DNA of 64,000 nucleotides from Thauera propionica (GCF_002245655.1 NZ_NOIH01000033.1:1-64000); one strand, 5' to 3'. Positions 47,571 through 57,166 are shown, counted from the stretch's first letter. The notes: a model not told the origin generated them from the sequence alone. A program made the numbers and translations.

Positions 47571-48736
47571 GCACGCCAACGCCGTCCACCGCACCGGTCA
47601 TCTGCATCGTCGGCGCGCGCCCCAACTACATGAAGGTGGCGCCGATCATCAAGGCCTTCGCCGCCCACAATCCGCCGATTCCGACGCTGCTGGTGCATAC
47701 CGGCCAGCATTACGACCCGGCGATGAAGGACCGGCTGTTCGCCGACCTCGACCTGCCCGAGCCCGACGTCAACCTGGCCGTCGGCTCCGGTTCGCATGCG
47801 GTGCAGACTGCCGAGGTCATGAAGCGTTTCGAGCCCGTCATCGACCAGCATGGCGCCCGCGCGGTGCTGGTGGTGGGCGACGTGAATTCGACGCTGGCCT
47901 GCGCGCTGGTGGCCAGCAAGCGCCACATCCCGGTGGTGCATGTCGAATCCGGCCTGCGCAGCTACGACCGCCGCATGCCCGAGGAAATCAACCGCATCCT
48001 CACCGACCAGCTGTCGGACGTGCTGTACACCACCGAGCGCAGCGCGCACGACAATCTCGCGCGCGAGGGCATTCCTGACGAGCGTGCGGTCTTCGTCGGC
48101 AACGTCATGATCGACAGCCTGCGAGCCAGCCTGCCCAAGGCCGTGCCGGCGACTGAGCTGCTCGCTGCCGCCGGGCTCGACGCCGGGCGAATCGCCAACG
48201 GCTATGGGGTCGTAACGCTGCATCGGCCGTCCAACGTCGACAACGCCGATACCCTCGGCCCGATCATCGACGCCCTGCACGACGTCAGCCAGTCGCTGCC
48301 GCTGATCGTCGCGCTGCATCCGCGCACCCGCAACAACCTAGAGCGCTTCGGTATGCTCGACCGACTCGGCGGCGATGGCTTCCTGATCCTGCCGCCGCAG
48401 GGTTACCTCGAAATGCTCGGCCTGATGTCGGGTGCGCGCCTGGTGCTTACCGACTCGGGCGGTATCCAGGAAGAGACCACGGCGCTGGGCGTGCCCTGTG
48501 TCACGATCCGCGAGAACACCGAGCGCCCGATCACGGTGGAGCAGGGCACCAATACCTTGGTCGGCATCGCGCCCGAGGCCATCGTGGCCGCCGCGCGCAC
48601 CATCCTGGCTACTGGCGGCAAGGCTGGCCGCATCCCCGAATACTGGGACGGCTGCACCGCCGCGCGCATCGCTGCCCATCTGCATGGCTGGCTTGCCGAG
48701 CGGGCCGCCGCCGAACCCCAGGCCGCAAAGGTGTGA
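47567..48736 (+). CDS. wecB: UDP-N-acetylglucosamine 2-epimerase (non-hydrolysing)
   Basis: WecB makes UDP-ManNAc from UDP-GlcNAc for surface polysaccharides. The 389-residue protein has the family start ICIVGARPNYMKVAPIIKAF, HTGQHYDPAMKD, the loop HVESGLRSYDRRMPEEINR and the nucleotide-binding TDSGGIQEETTALGVPCVTI. A further gene to oxidise the product (wecC) is not in the window. It sits in an ATGA overlap with the ATPase gene, showing it is part of the same operon and that the polymer probably contains ManNAc or a derivative. Confidence 0.94.
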   Translation: MSTPTPSTAPVICIVGARPNYMKVAPIIKAFAAHNPPIPTLLVHTGQHYDPAMKDRLFADLDLPEPDVNLAVGSGSHAVQTAEVMKRFEPVIDQHGARAVLVVGDVNSTLACALVASKRHIPVVHVESGLRSYDRRMPEEINRILTDQLSDVLYTTERSAHDNLAREGIPDERAVFVGNVMIDSLRASLPKAVPATELLAAAGLDAGRIANGYGVVTLHRPSNVDNADTLGPIIDALHDVSQSLPLIVALHPRTRNNLERFGMLDRLGGDGFLILPPQGYLEMLGLMSGARLVLTDSGGIQEETTALGVPCVTIRENTERPITVEQGTNTLVGIAPEAIVAAARTILATGGKAGRIPEYWDGCTAARIAAHLHGWLAERAAAEPQAAKV

Positions 48737-48738
48737 CC

Positions 48739-49578
48739 ATGAGCAGCCGCATCACCAACGCCTTCACCTGCGACGTCGAGGACTACTTCCAGGTCTCCGC
48801 ATTGGCACCGCACTTCCCGCGTGAAGGCTGGGATGCCGTGCCCTGCCGGGTCGAGCGCAACGTCGACCGCATCCTGGAACTGCTCGATGGCCATGGTGCC
48901 CGTGGCACCTTCTTCACGCTGGGCTGGATCGCAGAGCGCTTTCCGCAACTCATCCGCCGCATCGCCGACAACGGCCACGAGGTCGCCAGTCACGGCTACG
49001 GTCACGAGCGCGCCAGCGCGATGACGCCCGAGGCCTTCACCGCCGACATCCGCCTGGCGAAGGCCGTGCTGGAGGACATCACCGGGCAGGGCGTCAGCGG
49101 CTATCGCGCGCCGAGCTTTTCCATCGGCACCAACAACCTGTGGGCGCACGACTGCATCGCGCAGGCCGGCTACGCCTACAGTTCGAGCGTCTATCCGGTC
49201 AAGCACGACCACTACGGCATTCCCGATGCGCCGCGCTTCCCGTGGCGGCTCGAGAACGGGCTGATGGAAGTGCCCGTCACTACGCTGCGCGCCTTTGGCC
49301 GCAACTGGCCGGCCGGCGGTGGCGGCTTCTTCCGCCTGCTGCCCTACCCGGTGTCGCGCTGGCAGATCGCCCGTGTGAATGCGGCCGACAAGCGACCCGC
49401 GATCTTCTATTTCCACCCGTGGGAGATCGACCCCGAGCAGCCCCGCGTGCGCGAGGCCACGGCCAAGACCCGCTTCCGCCACTACATCAATCTCGAGCGT
49501 ACCGAATCGCGCCTCGACCGCCTGCTGTCCGACTTTGCCTGGGGACGCGCGGACGAAGTCTTCCGCGACGCGGCCTGA
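48739..49578 (+). CDS. XrtA-locus polysaccharide deacetylase
   Basis: A 279-residue NodB-fold deacetylase of the exosortase type. The metal site is Asp12 with Glu14-Asp15 (TCDVEDYF) and His85/His89 (ASHGYGHE); GYRAPSFSIG is the conserved arginine loop and FYFHPWEIDP the C-terminal histidine loop. It has no signal peptide, so it would act in the cytoplasm, on lipid-linked or nucleotide sugars. ATG 48739 was chosen over a GTG at 48733 that overlaps the wecB stop. Confidence 0.92.
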   Translation: MSSRITNAFTCDVEDYFQVSALAPHFPREGWDAVPCRVERNVDRILELLDGHGARGTFFTLGWIAERFPQLIRRIADNGHEVASHGYGHERASAMTPEAFTADIRLAKAVLEDITGQGVSGYRAPSFSIGTNNLWAHDCIAQAGYAYSSSVYPVKHDHYGIPDAPRFPWRLENGLMEVPVTTLRAFGRNWPAGGGGFFRLLPYPVSRWQIARVNAADKRPAIFYFHPWEIDPEQPRVREATAKTRFRHYINLERTESRLDRLLSDFAWGRADEVFRDAA

Positions 49579-49596
49579 ACACCTGCCGAGGACGCC

Positions 49597-50646
49597 ATGG
49601 ACAGACTGCCGATCACGGTCAGGACACTCACGCCCGCCGATGCCGCGCGCTGGGACGCCTTCGTGCGCGCCTGCCCGCAGGCGACCTTCTTCCACCTGTC
49701 GGCCTGGCAGGGCATCGTCGAGGACGTGCTGCGCCACCGCTGCTTCTTCCTGTTTGCCGAGCGCGCGGGCGAGATCATCGCCGTGCTGCCGCTGGCCGAG
49801 GTCAGAAGCCGGCTCTTCGGCCATGCGCTGACCTCCCTGCCGTTCTGCGTCTATGGCGGCATTGCCGCGGCGGACGATGCCGGGCCCGAGGCGTTGTCCG
49901 CGCTGGAGGCCGAGGCCGACGCGCTCGCCCGCAAGCTGGGCGTGCAGCACCTCGAGTACCGCAACCTTCAGGTCCGCCACGAAGACTGGCCGCGGCAGGA
50001 TCTCTACGTCACCTTCCGCAAGGCCATCCTGCCCGAGGTGGAGGACAACATGCTCGCCATCCCGCGCAAGCAGCGCGCGATGGTGCGCAAGGGCATCAAG
50101 AATGGGCTCGTCAGCGAGACCGACGGCAACGTGGACCGCTTCTTCGCGCTCTACGCCGACAACGTGCGGCGCCACGGCACGCCCGCGCTGTCGAAGAAGT
50201 TCTTCCAGCGCCTCAAGGACAGCTTCGGCGAGGCCTGCGAGGTGCTCACGGTCACCGACCCCGCGGGCAAGCCGCTGTCCAGCGTGCTCAGCTTCTATTT
50301 CCGCGACGAGGTGTTGCCGTACTACGCCGGCGACGACCTGGCCGCGCGCGACCTGGCCGCCAATGACTTCAAATACTGGGAGCTGATGCGCCGCGCCTGT
50401 GAGCGTGGCTGCAAGGTCTTCGACTACGGCCGCAGCAAGGTCGGCACCGGTCCCTACAGCTTCAAGAAGAACTGGGGCTTCGAGCCGCAGCCGCTGTCCT
50501 ACGAATACCGCCTGTACAAGCGCGACAGCGTGCCGCAGAACAACCCGATGAACCCGAAGTACCGCGCCTTCATCGCGCTGTGGAAACGGCTGCCGCTGGG
50601 CGTGGCCAACGCGATCGGGCCGCACATCGTGCGCAACCTGGGGTAG
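49597..50646 (+). CDS. FemAB-like protein of the XrtA locus
   Basis: A 349-residue GNAT-fold protein of the FemAB type, which in peptidoglycan enzymes moves aminoacyl groups from tRNA. It contains YYAGDDLAARDLAANDFKYW and FDYGRSKVGTGPYSFKKNWG, the hallmark of the version found in exosortase loci. It may add an amino acid or acyl group to the polysaccharide; that is inferred. The gene lies 18 bases after the deacetylase gene and is followed by a glycosyltransferase gene after 4 bases. Confidence 0.9.
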   Translation: MDRLPITVRTLTPADAARWDAFVRACPQATFFHLSAWQGIVEDVLRHRCFFLFAERAGEIIAVLPLAEVRSRLFGHALTSLPFCVYGGIAAADDAGPEALSALEAEADALARKLGVQHLEYRNLQVRHEDWPRQDLYVTFRKAILPEVEDNMLAIPRKQRAMVRKGIKNGLVSETDGNVDRFFALYADNVRRHGTPALSKKFFQRLKDSFGEACEVLTVTDPAGKPLSSVLSFYFRDEVLPYYAGDDLAARDLAANDFKYWELMRRACERGCKVFDYGRSKVGTGPYSFKKNWGFEPQPLSYEYRLYKRDSVPQNNPMNPKYRAFIALWKRLPLGVANAIGPHIVRNLG

Positions 50647-50650
50647 GGCT

Positions 50651-51871
50651 TTGGCTGATCCGCGCGCTTCCCTTCCTCCGGTCCTGTATCTGGTGCACCG
50701 CATCCCGTACCCGCCCAACAAGGGCGACAAGGTGCGCTCGTTCAACATCCTGCGCCAGCTGGCGCGCACCCGGCGCGTCTTCCTCGGCACCTTCGTCGAC
50801 CATCCCGACGACCGCCAGCATGTCGCCCGGCTTGGCGAATGGTGCGAGGACGTCTGCGCGGTCGAACTCGATCCGCGATTCGGCCGCATCAAGAGCCTGC
50901 GCGGCCTGCTGACCGGCGAGGCGCTGAGCCTGCCGTACTACCGCAGCGCGCGCCTGGCGCAATGGGTGCGCGCCACAGTCGCGCAGCATGGCATCACTCA
51001 GGCGGTGGCCTTCTCGGGGCCCATGGCACAGTACCTCGACGCGCCGGGCCTGCAGCGGCGCATCGTCGATTTCTGCGACGTCGATTCGGCCAAGTGGACG
51101 CAGTACGCCGCCGACCGGCCGTGGCCGATGTCCTGGCTGTATCGCCGCGAAGGCGAACACCTGCTGGCCTTCGAGCGCAAGGCGGCTATGGACAGCGATG
51201 CGAGCCTTTTCGTCACCGAAGCCGAAGCGGCCCTGTTCATCCGCTCGGCACCCGAGGCGCGCGAGCGCACGCAGGTCATGCAGAACGGCGTGGATGCAGA
51301 CTTCTTCTCGCCGGCCAACGGCGGCGAATCACCCTATCCCGCGGGTGGCCCGGTGATCGTGTTCAGTGGCGCCATGGACTACTGGCCCAACATCGACGCC
51401 GTCACCTGGTTCGCCACCGAACTACTGCCGCAAATCCGCCGCGACGTGCCCGATGCGCGCTTCTGGATCGTCGGCATGAATCCCGCTCCTGCCGTCCAGG
51501 CCCTGGCGGGCGAAGGCGTCACCGTCACCGGCACGGTGCCGGACGTGCGCCCCTATATCGCACATGCTGATGTCGTCGTCGCGCCCTTGCGCATCGCGCG
51601 CGGCATCCAGAACAAGGTGCTGGAGGCCATGGCGATGGCGCGGCCGGTGGTGGTGTCGGCGGAGGCAGCCGTTGGGCTCGCCGCCCGCGCCAGTGAACAT
51701 TGCGAGATCGCCCGCGGGGCGGACGAGATGGTGAAATGCACGGTCGGGCTGCTTGCCGATCCCGACCGCAGGAACCTGATGGGCCGCGCCGCGCGCGTCT
51801 GCGTGGTCGAACGCTACAGTTGGCGGGCCCACCTGCGCCTGTTCGACAAGACCCTCCTGGAGTTCGCATGA
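50651..51871 (+). CDS. XrtA-associated glycosyltransferase 1 (TTG start)
   Basis: A 406-residue GT-B glycosyltransferase (group 1). The N-terminus PVLYLVHRIPYPPNKGDKVR is the signature of one exosortase-associated family; the donor-site region is PDVRPYIAHADVVVAPLRIA followed by GIQNKVLEAMAMARPVVVS. There is no ATG or GTG before the conserved N-terminus, so the TTG at 50651 (preceded by GGTAGGG) must be the start. It overlaps xrtA by four bases. Confidence 0.88.
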   Translation: MADPRASLPPVLYLVHRIPYPPNKGDKVRSFNILRQLARTRRVFLGTFVDHPDDRQHVARLGEWCEDVCAVELDPRFGRIKSLRGLLTGEALSLPYYRSARLAQWVRATVAQHGITQAVAFSGPMAQYLDAPGLQRRIVDFCDVDSAKWTQYAADRPWPMSWLYRREGEHLLAFERKAAMDSDASLFVTEAEAALFIRSAPEARERTQVMQNGVDADFFSPANGGESPYPAGGPVIVFSGAMDYWPNIDAVTWFATELLPQIRRDVPDARFWIVGMNPAPAVQALAGEGVTVTGTVPDVRPYIAHADVVVAPLRIARGIQNKVLEAMAMARPVVVSAEAAVGLAARASEHCEIARGADEMVKCTVGLLADPDRRNLMGRAARVCVVERYSWRAHLRLFDKTLLEFA

Positions 51872-53388
51872 GCACCGCTCGCGGTAGTTTCATGTCGGTC
51901 GTTACAGTGCTGCTGCTCACGTTCCTGTGGGTAGCGGGGTGGTATTGGCACACCGCACGCGAAGTCGCCGGTATCTGGTGGAACTCAGAAACCTTTGCCC
52001 ACGGGCTGGCAGTCTTGCCCGCCTTCGGTTGGCTGGTGTGGCGTGCGCGGGATCGCGTCGGCGGCTTGCAGCTACAGCCCACTGCCTGGATGACGCTGCC
52101 CATCCTTGTGGCCGGATTACTCTGGCTGCTCGGCGGCATGGTCAGCGTGGCAGCGGCACAGCACTTTGCGCTGTTCGCGTTGCTGGTTTCGGCCTTCGTC
52201 GGTGTGCTCGGCTGGCGGCTGAGTCGGGTGCTGCTGTTTCCGCTGTTATTCCTCTTCTTCGGCGTGCCGATCGGCGAGTTCATGCTGCCCACGCTCATGC
52301 ATTACACCGCCGAGTTCACCGTATGGGCATTGCGCCTGTCCGGCGTGCCGGTGTATCAGGAAGGGCTGCACTTCATCGTGCCCAACGGACGCTGGTCCGT
52401 GGTCGAAGCCTGCAGCGGCGTGCGTTACCTCATTGCCTCGCTTTTCGTGGGGGCTCTCTATGCCTATCTGCATTACACCAGCTTCAAGCGCCGCCTGCTG
52501 TTCATGCTCGTCGCCGTTGCAGTGCCCATCCTCGCCAACTGGGTGCGGGCGTACTTCATCGTCATGCTTGGCTATCTTTCAGACAACAAGATCGCGGTCG
52601 GCGTGGATCACATCCTCTATGGCTGGGTATTCTTCGGCGTGGTCATCTTCCTGATGTTCTGGATCGGCGGCAGATGGCAGGAGGCGCCGGCTGCCGTGGC
52701 GCCGCAAGGCGAGGCGGCACAGGGCGATAAGCCGCGCGTGGTGCGCGGGCTCGCGGTCCTGCCCTTGTTGGTGGCCGTCGCCTTGTTCCCACCCGTGCTC
52801 AAGCTGCTCGATGCCCCCGTCCCCGAGTTTCCGGTCGCCCTGTCCGCGCCCGCCCCGGCCAAAGGGTGGGTCGAATCTCCCGGTACATCCTTCGACTACC
52901 GTCCCGTCTATGCGGGCGCTCGTGCCGAGATCTCGCGGAACTATGCAACTCATGAGAGCGCCGCGCCGGTGCTGCTCCATGCCGCCTGGTACTTCGGCCA
53001 GCGCGAGAACAGTGAAATGGTGGCCTGGGGCAATGGTCCAGCGTCGCCGTCAATGCAGAACGTCAGCCTGCTGCGGACCTCGCGTACGCTCACCTTCGCA
53101 GGCCAACCGGTGCGCGAGAGCCTCATCTCAACCCCTCAGGGGCGTGTGCTCACCTGGCACTGGTACCGCATCAACGGTCGCAGCGTGGTGGGCGATGCCG
53201 AAGCCAAGTTGCGGCTGGTGCTCGACCGGCTGCTCGGCTTGGCTGACGAGTCAGCGGTGGTGGTGCTGGCCACGCCCGAGGGGCTGGATGAAGACGCCGC
53301 GCGCGCGCGCCTGCAGGCTTTCCTTGCGAGTCACGCCGCAGCGATCGGGCAGGCCGTGGAGGTGCCAGCACGGAGCATTCTGCAATGA
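51868..53388 (+). CDS. xrtA: Exosortase A fused to EpsI domain
   Basis: XrtA (EpsH) is a membrane cysteine protease/transpeptidase that cuts PEP-CTERM proteins for surface sorting. The 506 residues show eight or so membrane segments and the catalytic set Cys182 (VVEACSGVRYL), Arg227 (NWVRAYFIV) and His248 (GVDHILYGW). From about residue 320 to the end lies an EpsI-type soluble domain (DYRPVYAGARAEISRNYA; LTWHWYRINGR), expected in the periplasm. The fused form is common in betaproteobacteria. The longer upstream open frame lies in the preceding gene. It starts and ends in ATGA overlaps with glycosyltransferase genes. Confidence 0.95.
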   Translation: MSTARGSFMSVVTVLLLTFLWVAGWYWHTAREVAGIWWNSETFAHGLAVLPAFGWLVWRARDRVGGLQLQPTAWMTLPILVAGLLWLLGGMVSVAAAQHFALFALLVSAFVGVLGWRLSRVLLFPLLFLFFGVPIGEFMLPTLMHYTAEFTVWALRLSGVPVYQEGLHFIVPNGRWSVVEACSGVRYLIASLFVGALYAYLHYTSFKRRLLFMLVAVAVPILANWVRAYFIVMLGYLSDNKIAVGVDHILYGWVFFGVVIFLMFWIGGRWQEAPAAVAPQGEAAQGDKPRVVRGLAVLPLLVAVALFPPVLKLLDAPVPEFPVALSAPAPAKGWVESPGTSFDYRPVYAGARAEISRNYATHESAAPVLLHAAWYFGQRENSEMVAWGNGPASPSMQNVSLLRTSRTLTFAGQPVRESLISTPQGRVLTWHWYRINGRSVVGDAEAKLRLVLDRLLGLADESAVVVLATPEGLDEDAARARLQAFLASHAAAIGQAVEVPARSILQ

Positions 53389-54560
53389 TCGTCCAGGGCT
53401 CCGTCCGCGAGGCCGACGATCGCCCGCTGGTCATGCATCTGCTTTACAGCTTCGACGTGGGCGGGCTGGAGAACGGCGTCGTCAATCTCATCAACCACAT
53501 GCCGGCCGAGCGCTTTCGCCATGCAGTGGTGGCGTTGGCGCAGTGTGCTCCGGTCTTTTGCCAGCGGGTCAAGCGAATGGATGTCGAGTTCATCTCGCTG
53601 CACAAGCCCCCCGGTCATGGCATCAAGCTCTATCCCCGCCTGTACCGGCTGTTCCGCCAGTTGCACCCGGCCATCGTGCATACGCGCAACTTGGCAGCGC
53701 TGGAGTTTGCCGTGCCTGCATTCGTTGCCGGCGTACCCGCACGCGTGCATGGCGAGCATGGCTGGGACGCGTCCGACCCCGGCGGTCTGCTGCGCAAATA
53801 CCAACTTCTGCGCAGCGCCTACAGCCCCTTTGTCAATCGCTACGTCGCGCTGTCTGGCCAGATCGAGTCCTACCTCACCGATCGCGTCGGCATTGCCGCG
53901 CAGCGCGTCGAGCGCATCTGCAACGGCGTGGATACCCAGCGCTTCCAGCCCGCGCTGGTGCGCGAGACCCTCGCGGGCAGCCCGTTCGCGGACCCTTCGG
54001 CGGTCATCGTCGGCACCGTTGGCCGGTTGCAGACGGTCAAGGACCAGGTGAGCCTCGTGCGTGCAGTCGCCATCGCGCGCAAGCAGGGCGTGGACGGGCC
54101 AGCGTTGCGGCTACTCATCGCCGGTGACGGCCCGCAGCGCGCCGAGGTCGAGTCCGAAATCCGCGCTACCGGCATCGCCGACATCACTTGGCTCGCCGGT
54201 GAGCGCAGCGACGTGCCCGAGGTCATGCGCGCCATCGATGTGTTTGCATTGCCTTCGCGCGCCGAGGGTATCTCCAACACCATCCTCGAGGCCATGGCCA
54301 GCGGCCTGCCGGTGGTCGCCACCGACGTTGGCGGCAATGCCGAGCTCGTCGTTGCGGGGCAAACCGGGGCGCTCGTACCCGCAGAAAATCCCGATGCCAT
54401 GGCACAGGCCTTACTGCGCTACACTTCCGATGCTGCATTGCGACAAGAACACGGCGCCAGCGGACGGCAGCGCGTCGAGCAAAATTTCAGCATCGACAAT
54501 ATGGTCACGCGCTACACGCAACTCTACGAATCCCTGCTGCGCCCGACGGGCGCCCGATAA
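53385..54560 (+). CDS. XrtA-associated glycosyltransferase 2
   Basis: A 391-residue GT4-like enzyme. The acceptor side starts LVMHLLYSFDVGGLENGVVN, and the donor side has ICNGVDTQRFQ, GTVGRLQTVKDQ, and the EX7E motif in PSRAEGISNTILEAMASGLP. It matches the glycosyltransferase that stands directly after exosortase A in related loci. It is 15 bases before the amidotransferase gene. Confidence 0.92.
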   Translation: MIVQGSVREADDRPLVMHLLYSFDVGGLENGVVNLINHMPAERFRHAVVALAQCAPVFCQRVKRMDVEFISLHKPPGHGIKLYPRLYRLFRQLHPAIVHTRNLAALEFAVPAFVAGVPARVHGEHGWDASDPGGLLRKYQLLRSAYSPFVNRYVALSGQIESYLTDRVGIAAQRVERICNGVDTQRFQPALVRETLAGSPFADPSAVIVGTVGRLQTVKDQVSLVRAVAIARKQGVDGPALRLLIAGDGPQRAEVESEIRATGIADITWLAGERSDVPEVMRAIDVFALPSRAEGISNTILEAMASGLPVVATDVGGNAELVVAGQTGALVPAENPDAMAQALLRYTSDAALRQEHGASGRQRVEQNFSIDNMVTRYTQLYESLLRPTGAR

Positions 54561-54575
54561 CAAGGACTCTCGCTT

Positions 54576-56504
54576 ATGTGCGGCATCGCCGGCCTTTTCG
54601 ACACCCGCGGCAAACGCGACTTCGACCGCGCGCTGATGCAGCGCATGAACGACGTCCAGCACCACCGCGGTCCGGACGAAGGCGGCTACCACTTCGAGCC
54701 AGGTGTCGCGCTCGCCCACCGGCGGCTGTCCATCATCGACCTCGCCACCGGCCAGCAGCCGCTGTTCAACGAGGACGGCTCGGTGGCCGTGGTGTTCAAC
54801 GGCGAGATCTACAACTTCCAGGAACTCGTCCCCGAGCTCGAGGCCCTGGGCCACGTCTTCCACACCCGCAGCGACACCGAAGTCATCGTCCACGCCTGGG
54901 AAGCCTGGGGCGAGGACTGCGTGCAGCGCTTCCGCGGCATGTTCGCGTTCGCGCTGCACGACCGCAACCGCGACACCTTCTTCATGGCACGCGACCGCCT
55001 GGCGGTCAAACCGATGTTCTACGCGCTGCTGCCCGACGGCACGCTCGCCTTCGGTTCCGAGCTCAAGGTGCTCATGCAGCACCCCGACCTCGACCGCCGC
55101 ATCGACCCGCTGGCCGTCGAGGAATACTTCGCACTCGGATACGTTGCCGAACCTCGCACCATCTTCCTCGGCGCCAGGAAGCTCGGCCCGGGCGAATCGC
55201 TGTGCATCCGCCGCGGCCAGCCCATCCCCGAGCCCAAGCAGTATTGGGACGTGCGCTTCACCCTCGACAACGACATCAGCCTGACCGAGGCCACCGCCGA
55301 ACTTACCGAGCGCCTGCGCGAATCCGTCCGCCTGCGCATGATTTCCGAGGTGCCGCTGGGCGCCTTCCTGTCCGGCGGGGTCGATTCCAGCGCAGTCGTC
55401 GCCACCATGGCGGGGCTGTCCGACGAGCCGGTCAACACCTGCTCCATCGCCTTCGACGACCCCAAGTTCAACGAGTCCGAGTTCGCGCAGATGGTCGCGG
55501 ACCGCTACCGGACCAACCACTTCGTAGAGACGGTCAAGTCCGACGACTTCGACCTCATCGACACCCTGGCTGCGCTCTACGACGAGCCCTACGCCGACAG
55601 CTCCGCCATCCCCACCTACCGGGTGTGCCAGCTCGCGCGCAAGAAGGTCACCGTTGCGCTGTCCGGTGACGGCGGCGACGAGAGCTTTGGCGGCTATCGC
55701 CGCTACCGCATGCACCTGATGGAAGAGAAGATGCGTTCGGCGCTGCCGCTGGGGCTGCGTCAGCCGGTGTTCGGCCTGCTCGGGCGGGTCTATCCCAAGG
55801 CCGACTGGGCGCCGCGTGTGTTCCGCGCCAAGACCACCTTCCAGGCCATGGCGCGCGACGCCACCGAGGCCTACTTCCACAGCGTCTCCATCCTGCGTGG
55901 CGACATGCGCGCCAAGCTGTTCAGTGCGGATTTCCGCGGCAAGCTGGGTGGCTACGACGCGCTCGACGTCTTCCGCCGCCATGCCGCGAACGCCGGTACC
56001 GACGATCCGCTGGCGCTGATCCAGTACCTCGATCTCAAGACCTATCTGGTCGGCGACATCAACACCAAGGTCGACCGCGCCAGCATGGCGCACTCTCTCG
56101 AAGTGCGCGAACCGCTGATGGACCACAAGCTGGTCGAATGGCTGGCCACACTGCCCTCCGGCCTCAAGATCCAGGGCAACGAAGGCAAGTACCTGTTCAA
56201 GAAGGCGATGGAGCCCTTCCTGCCCAGCGACGTGCTCTATCGGCCGAAGATGGGCTTTGCCGTTCCGCTGGCGCGCTGGTTCCGTGGTCCGCTCAAGCAG
56301 CGCGTCCGTGATGCAGTGCTGGGCGATACGCTGGCGGCGACGGGTATCTTCAATCGTGACTACCTGCAGCACCTGGTCGACGCCCACCAGTCCGGCGCCC
56401 GCGATTACAGCGCGCCGCTGTGGACCTTGCTGATGTTCGAGGCCTTCGTGCGGAACAACGGATCAATGGTGACTGACCCGGTTGAGCACCACGTTTATGC
56501 CTGA
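54576..56504 (+). CDS. XrtA-locus amidotransferase (asparagine-synthase-like)
   Basis: A 642-residue two-domain protein. Cys2, exposed after loss of Met1, is the glutaminase nucleophile (MCGIAGLF), with RGPDEGGYH and FNGEIYNFQEL further in the N-terminal domain. The synthetase domain carries the PP-loop LSGGVDSSAVVATM and SGDGGDESFGGYRRY. In exosortase loci this family is thought to amidate a sugar acid or amino-acid substituent. The stop is followed, after 21 bases, by an inserted toxin-antitoxin pair. Confidence 0.93.
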   Translation: MCGIAGLFDTRGKRDFDRALMQRMNDVQHHRGPDEGGYHFEPGVALAHRRLSIIDLATGQQPLFNEDGSVAVVFNGEIYNFQELVPELEALGHVFHTRSDTEVIVHAWEAWGEDCVQRFRGMFAFALHDRNRDTFFMARDRLAVKPMFYALLPDGTLAFGSELKVLMQHPDLDRRIDPLAVEEYFALGYVAEPRTIFLGARKLGPGESLCIRRGQPIPEPKQYWDVRFTLDNDISLTEATAELTERLRESVRLRMISEVPLGAFLSGGVDSSAVVATMAGLSDEPVNTCSIAFDDPKFNESEFAQMVADRYRTNHFVETVKSDDFDLIDTLAALYDEPYADSSAIPTYRVCQLARKKVTVALSGDGGDESFGGYRRYRMHLMEEKMRSALPLGLRQPVFGLLGRVYPKADWAPRVFRAKTTFQAMARDATEAYFHSVSILRGDMRAKLFSADFRGKLGGYDALDVFRRHAANAGTDDPLALIQYLDLKTYLVGDINTKVDRASMAHSLEVREPLMDHKLVEWLATLPSGLKIQGNEGKYLFKKAMEPFLPSDVLYRPKMGFAVPLARWFRGPLKQRVRDAVLGDTLAATGIFNRDYLQHLVDAHQSGARDYSAPLWTLLMFEAFVRNNGSMVTDPVEHHVYA

Positions 56505-56525
56505 GTTGATCCGTCGGAGCGAGAA

Positions 56526-56816
56526 ATGAAACCCTCTGAAGCCCTTCGTCTCCATCGTGAGCAGGTGCGACGCATCGTCGCCGCGCATCATGTTCGCAAT
56601 GCTCGCGTCTTCGGCTCCGTGCTTCGAGGCGACGACGAGGAAGGTAGCGATCTCGACATCCTCGTCGACCCGACGCCAGAGACGACTCTGATGGACATCG
56701 GTGCGATACGGCATGAGCTTCGTACGCTGTTGAAGGTCGATGTGGACGTGCTGACGCCGCGCGGCCTGCCAGAGAAGTTTCGTGCCCAGGTGCTCTCCGA
56801 GGCAGCGCCGCTATGA
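56526..56816 (+). CDS. mntA: MntA-type nucleotidyltransferase antitoxin
   Basis: A 96-residue minimal nucleotidyltransferase. Gly30-Ser31-x10-Asp42-x-Asp44 (FGSVLRGDDEEGSDLDILVD region) is the catalytic signature, with a third acidic residue at Asp72 or Asp74 (VDVDVL). MntA proteins neutralise HepT by adding AMP groups to the toxin tyrosine. It overlaps the next gene by four bases. Its base composition looks less GC-rich than the flanking exopolysaccharide genes, in keeping with acquisition. Confidence 0.92.
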   Translation: MKPSEALRLHREQVRRIVAAHHVRNARVFGSVLRGDDEEGSDLDILVDPTPETTLMDIGAIRHELRTLLKVDVDVLTPRGLPEKFRAQVLSEAAPL

Positions 56817-57166
56817 CTCGTAACAAGCAGCGTCTGGCTGATTACCTTGGGCACATCATCGAAGCGATCGAACGAATCGAACGCTACACGACCGAGCTTG
56901 ATCAGTCCCGATATCTCCGTGACGAGTTGGTCCAGGATGCGGTCATTCGAAACATCGAGGTCATTGGGGAAGCAAGTCGAAACATCCAGCGTGATCACCC
57001 GGAATTCGCAGCCCAACACCCTGAACTGCCCTTGAGCTTTGCGTACGAAATGCGCAATGCACTCGCCCACGGCTATTTTCAGGTCGACCACGAGATTGTC
57101 TGGGCTACGGTAGAGCGTGAGCTGCCGAAACTGAAAGCGCTGATCCGCCCACTGCTGCCCCGCTAA
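56813..57166 (+). CDS. hepT: HepT-type HEPN ribonuclease toxin
   Basis: A 117-residue, all-helical HEPN (DUF86) protein. Arg81-x4-His86-x-Tyr88 in MRNALAHGYF is the RX4HXY motif: Arg and His form the RNase site, and the tyrosine is the residue that MntA modifies. It follows the antitoxin gene in an ATGA overlap and ends two bases before the next glycosyltransferase gene, so it is embedded in the operon without an obvious promoter of its own. Confidence 0.93.
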   Translation: MTRNKQRLADYLGHIIEAIERIERYTTELDQSRYLRDELVQDAVIRNIEVIGEASRNIQRDHPEFAAQHPELPLSFAYEMRNALAHGYFQVDHEIVWATVERELPKLKALIRPLLPR

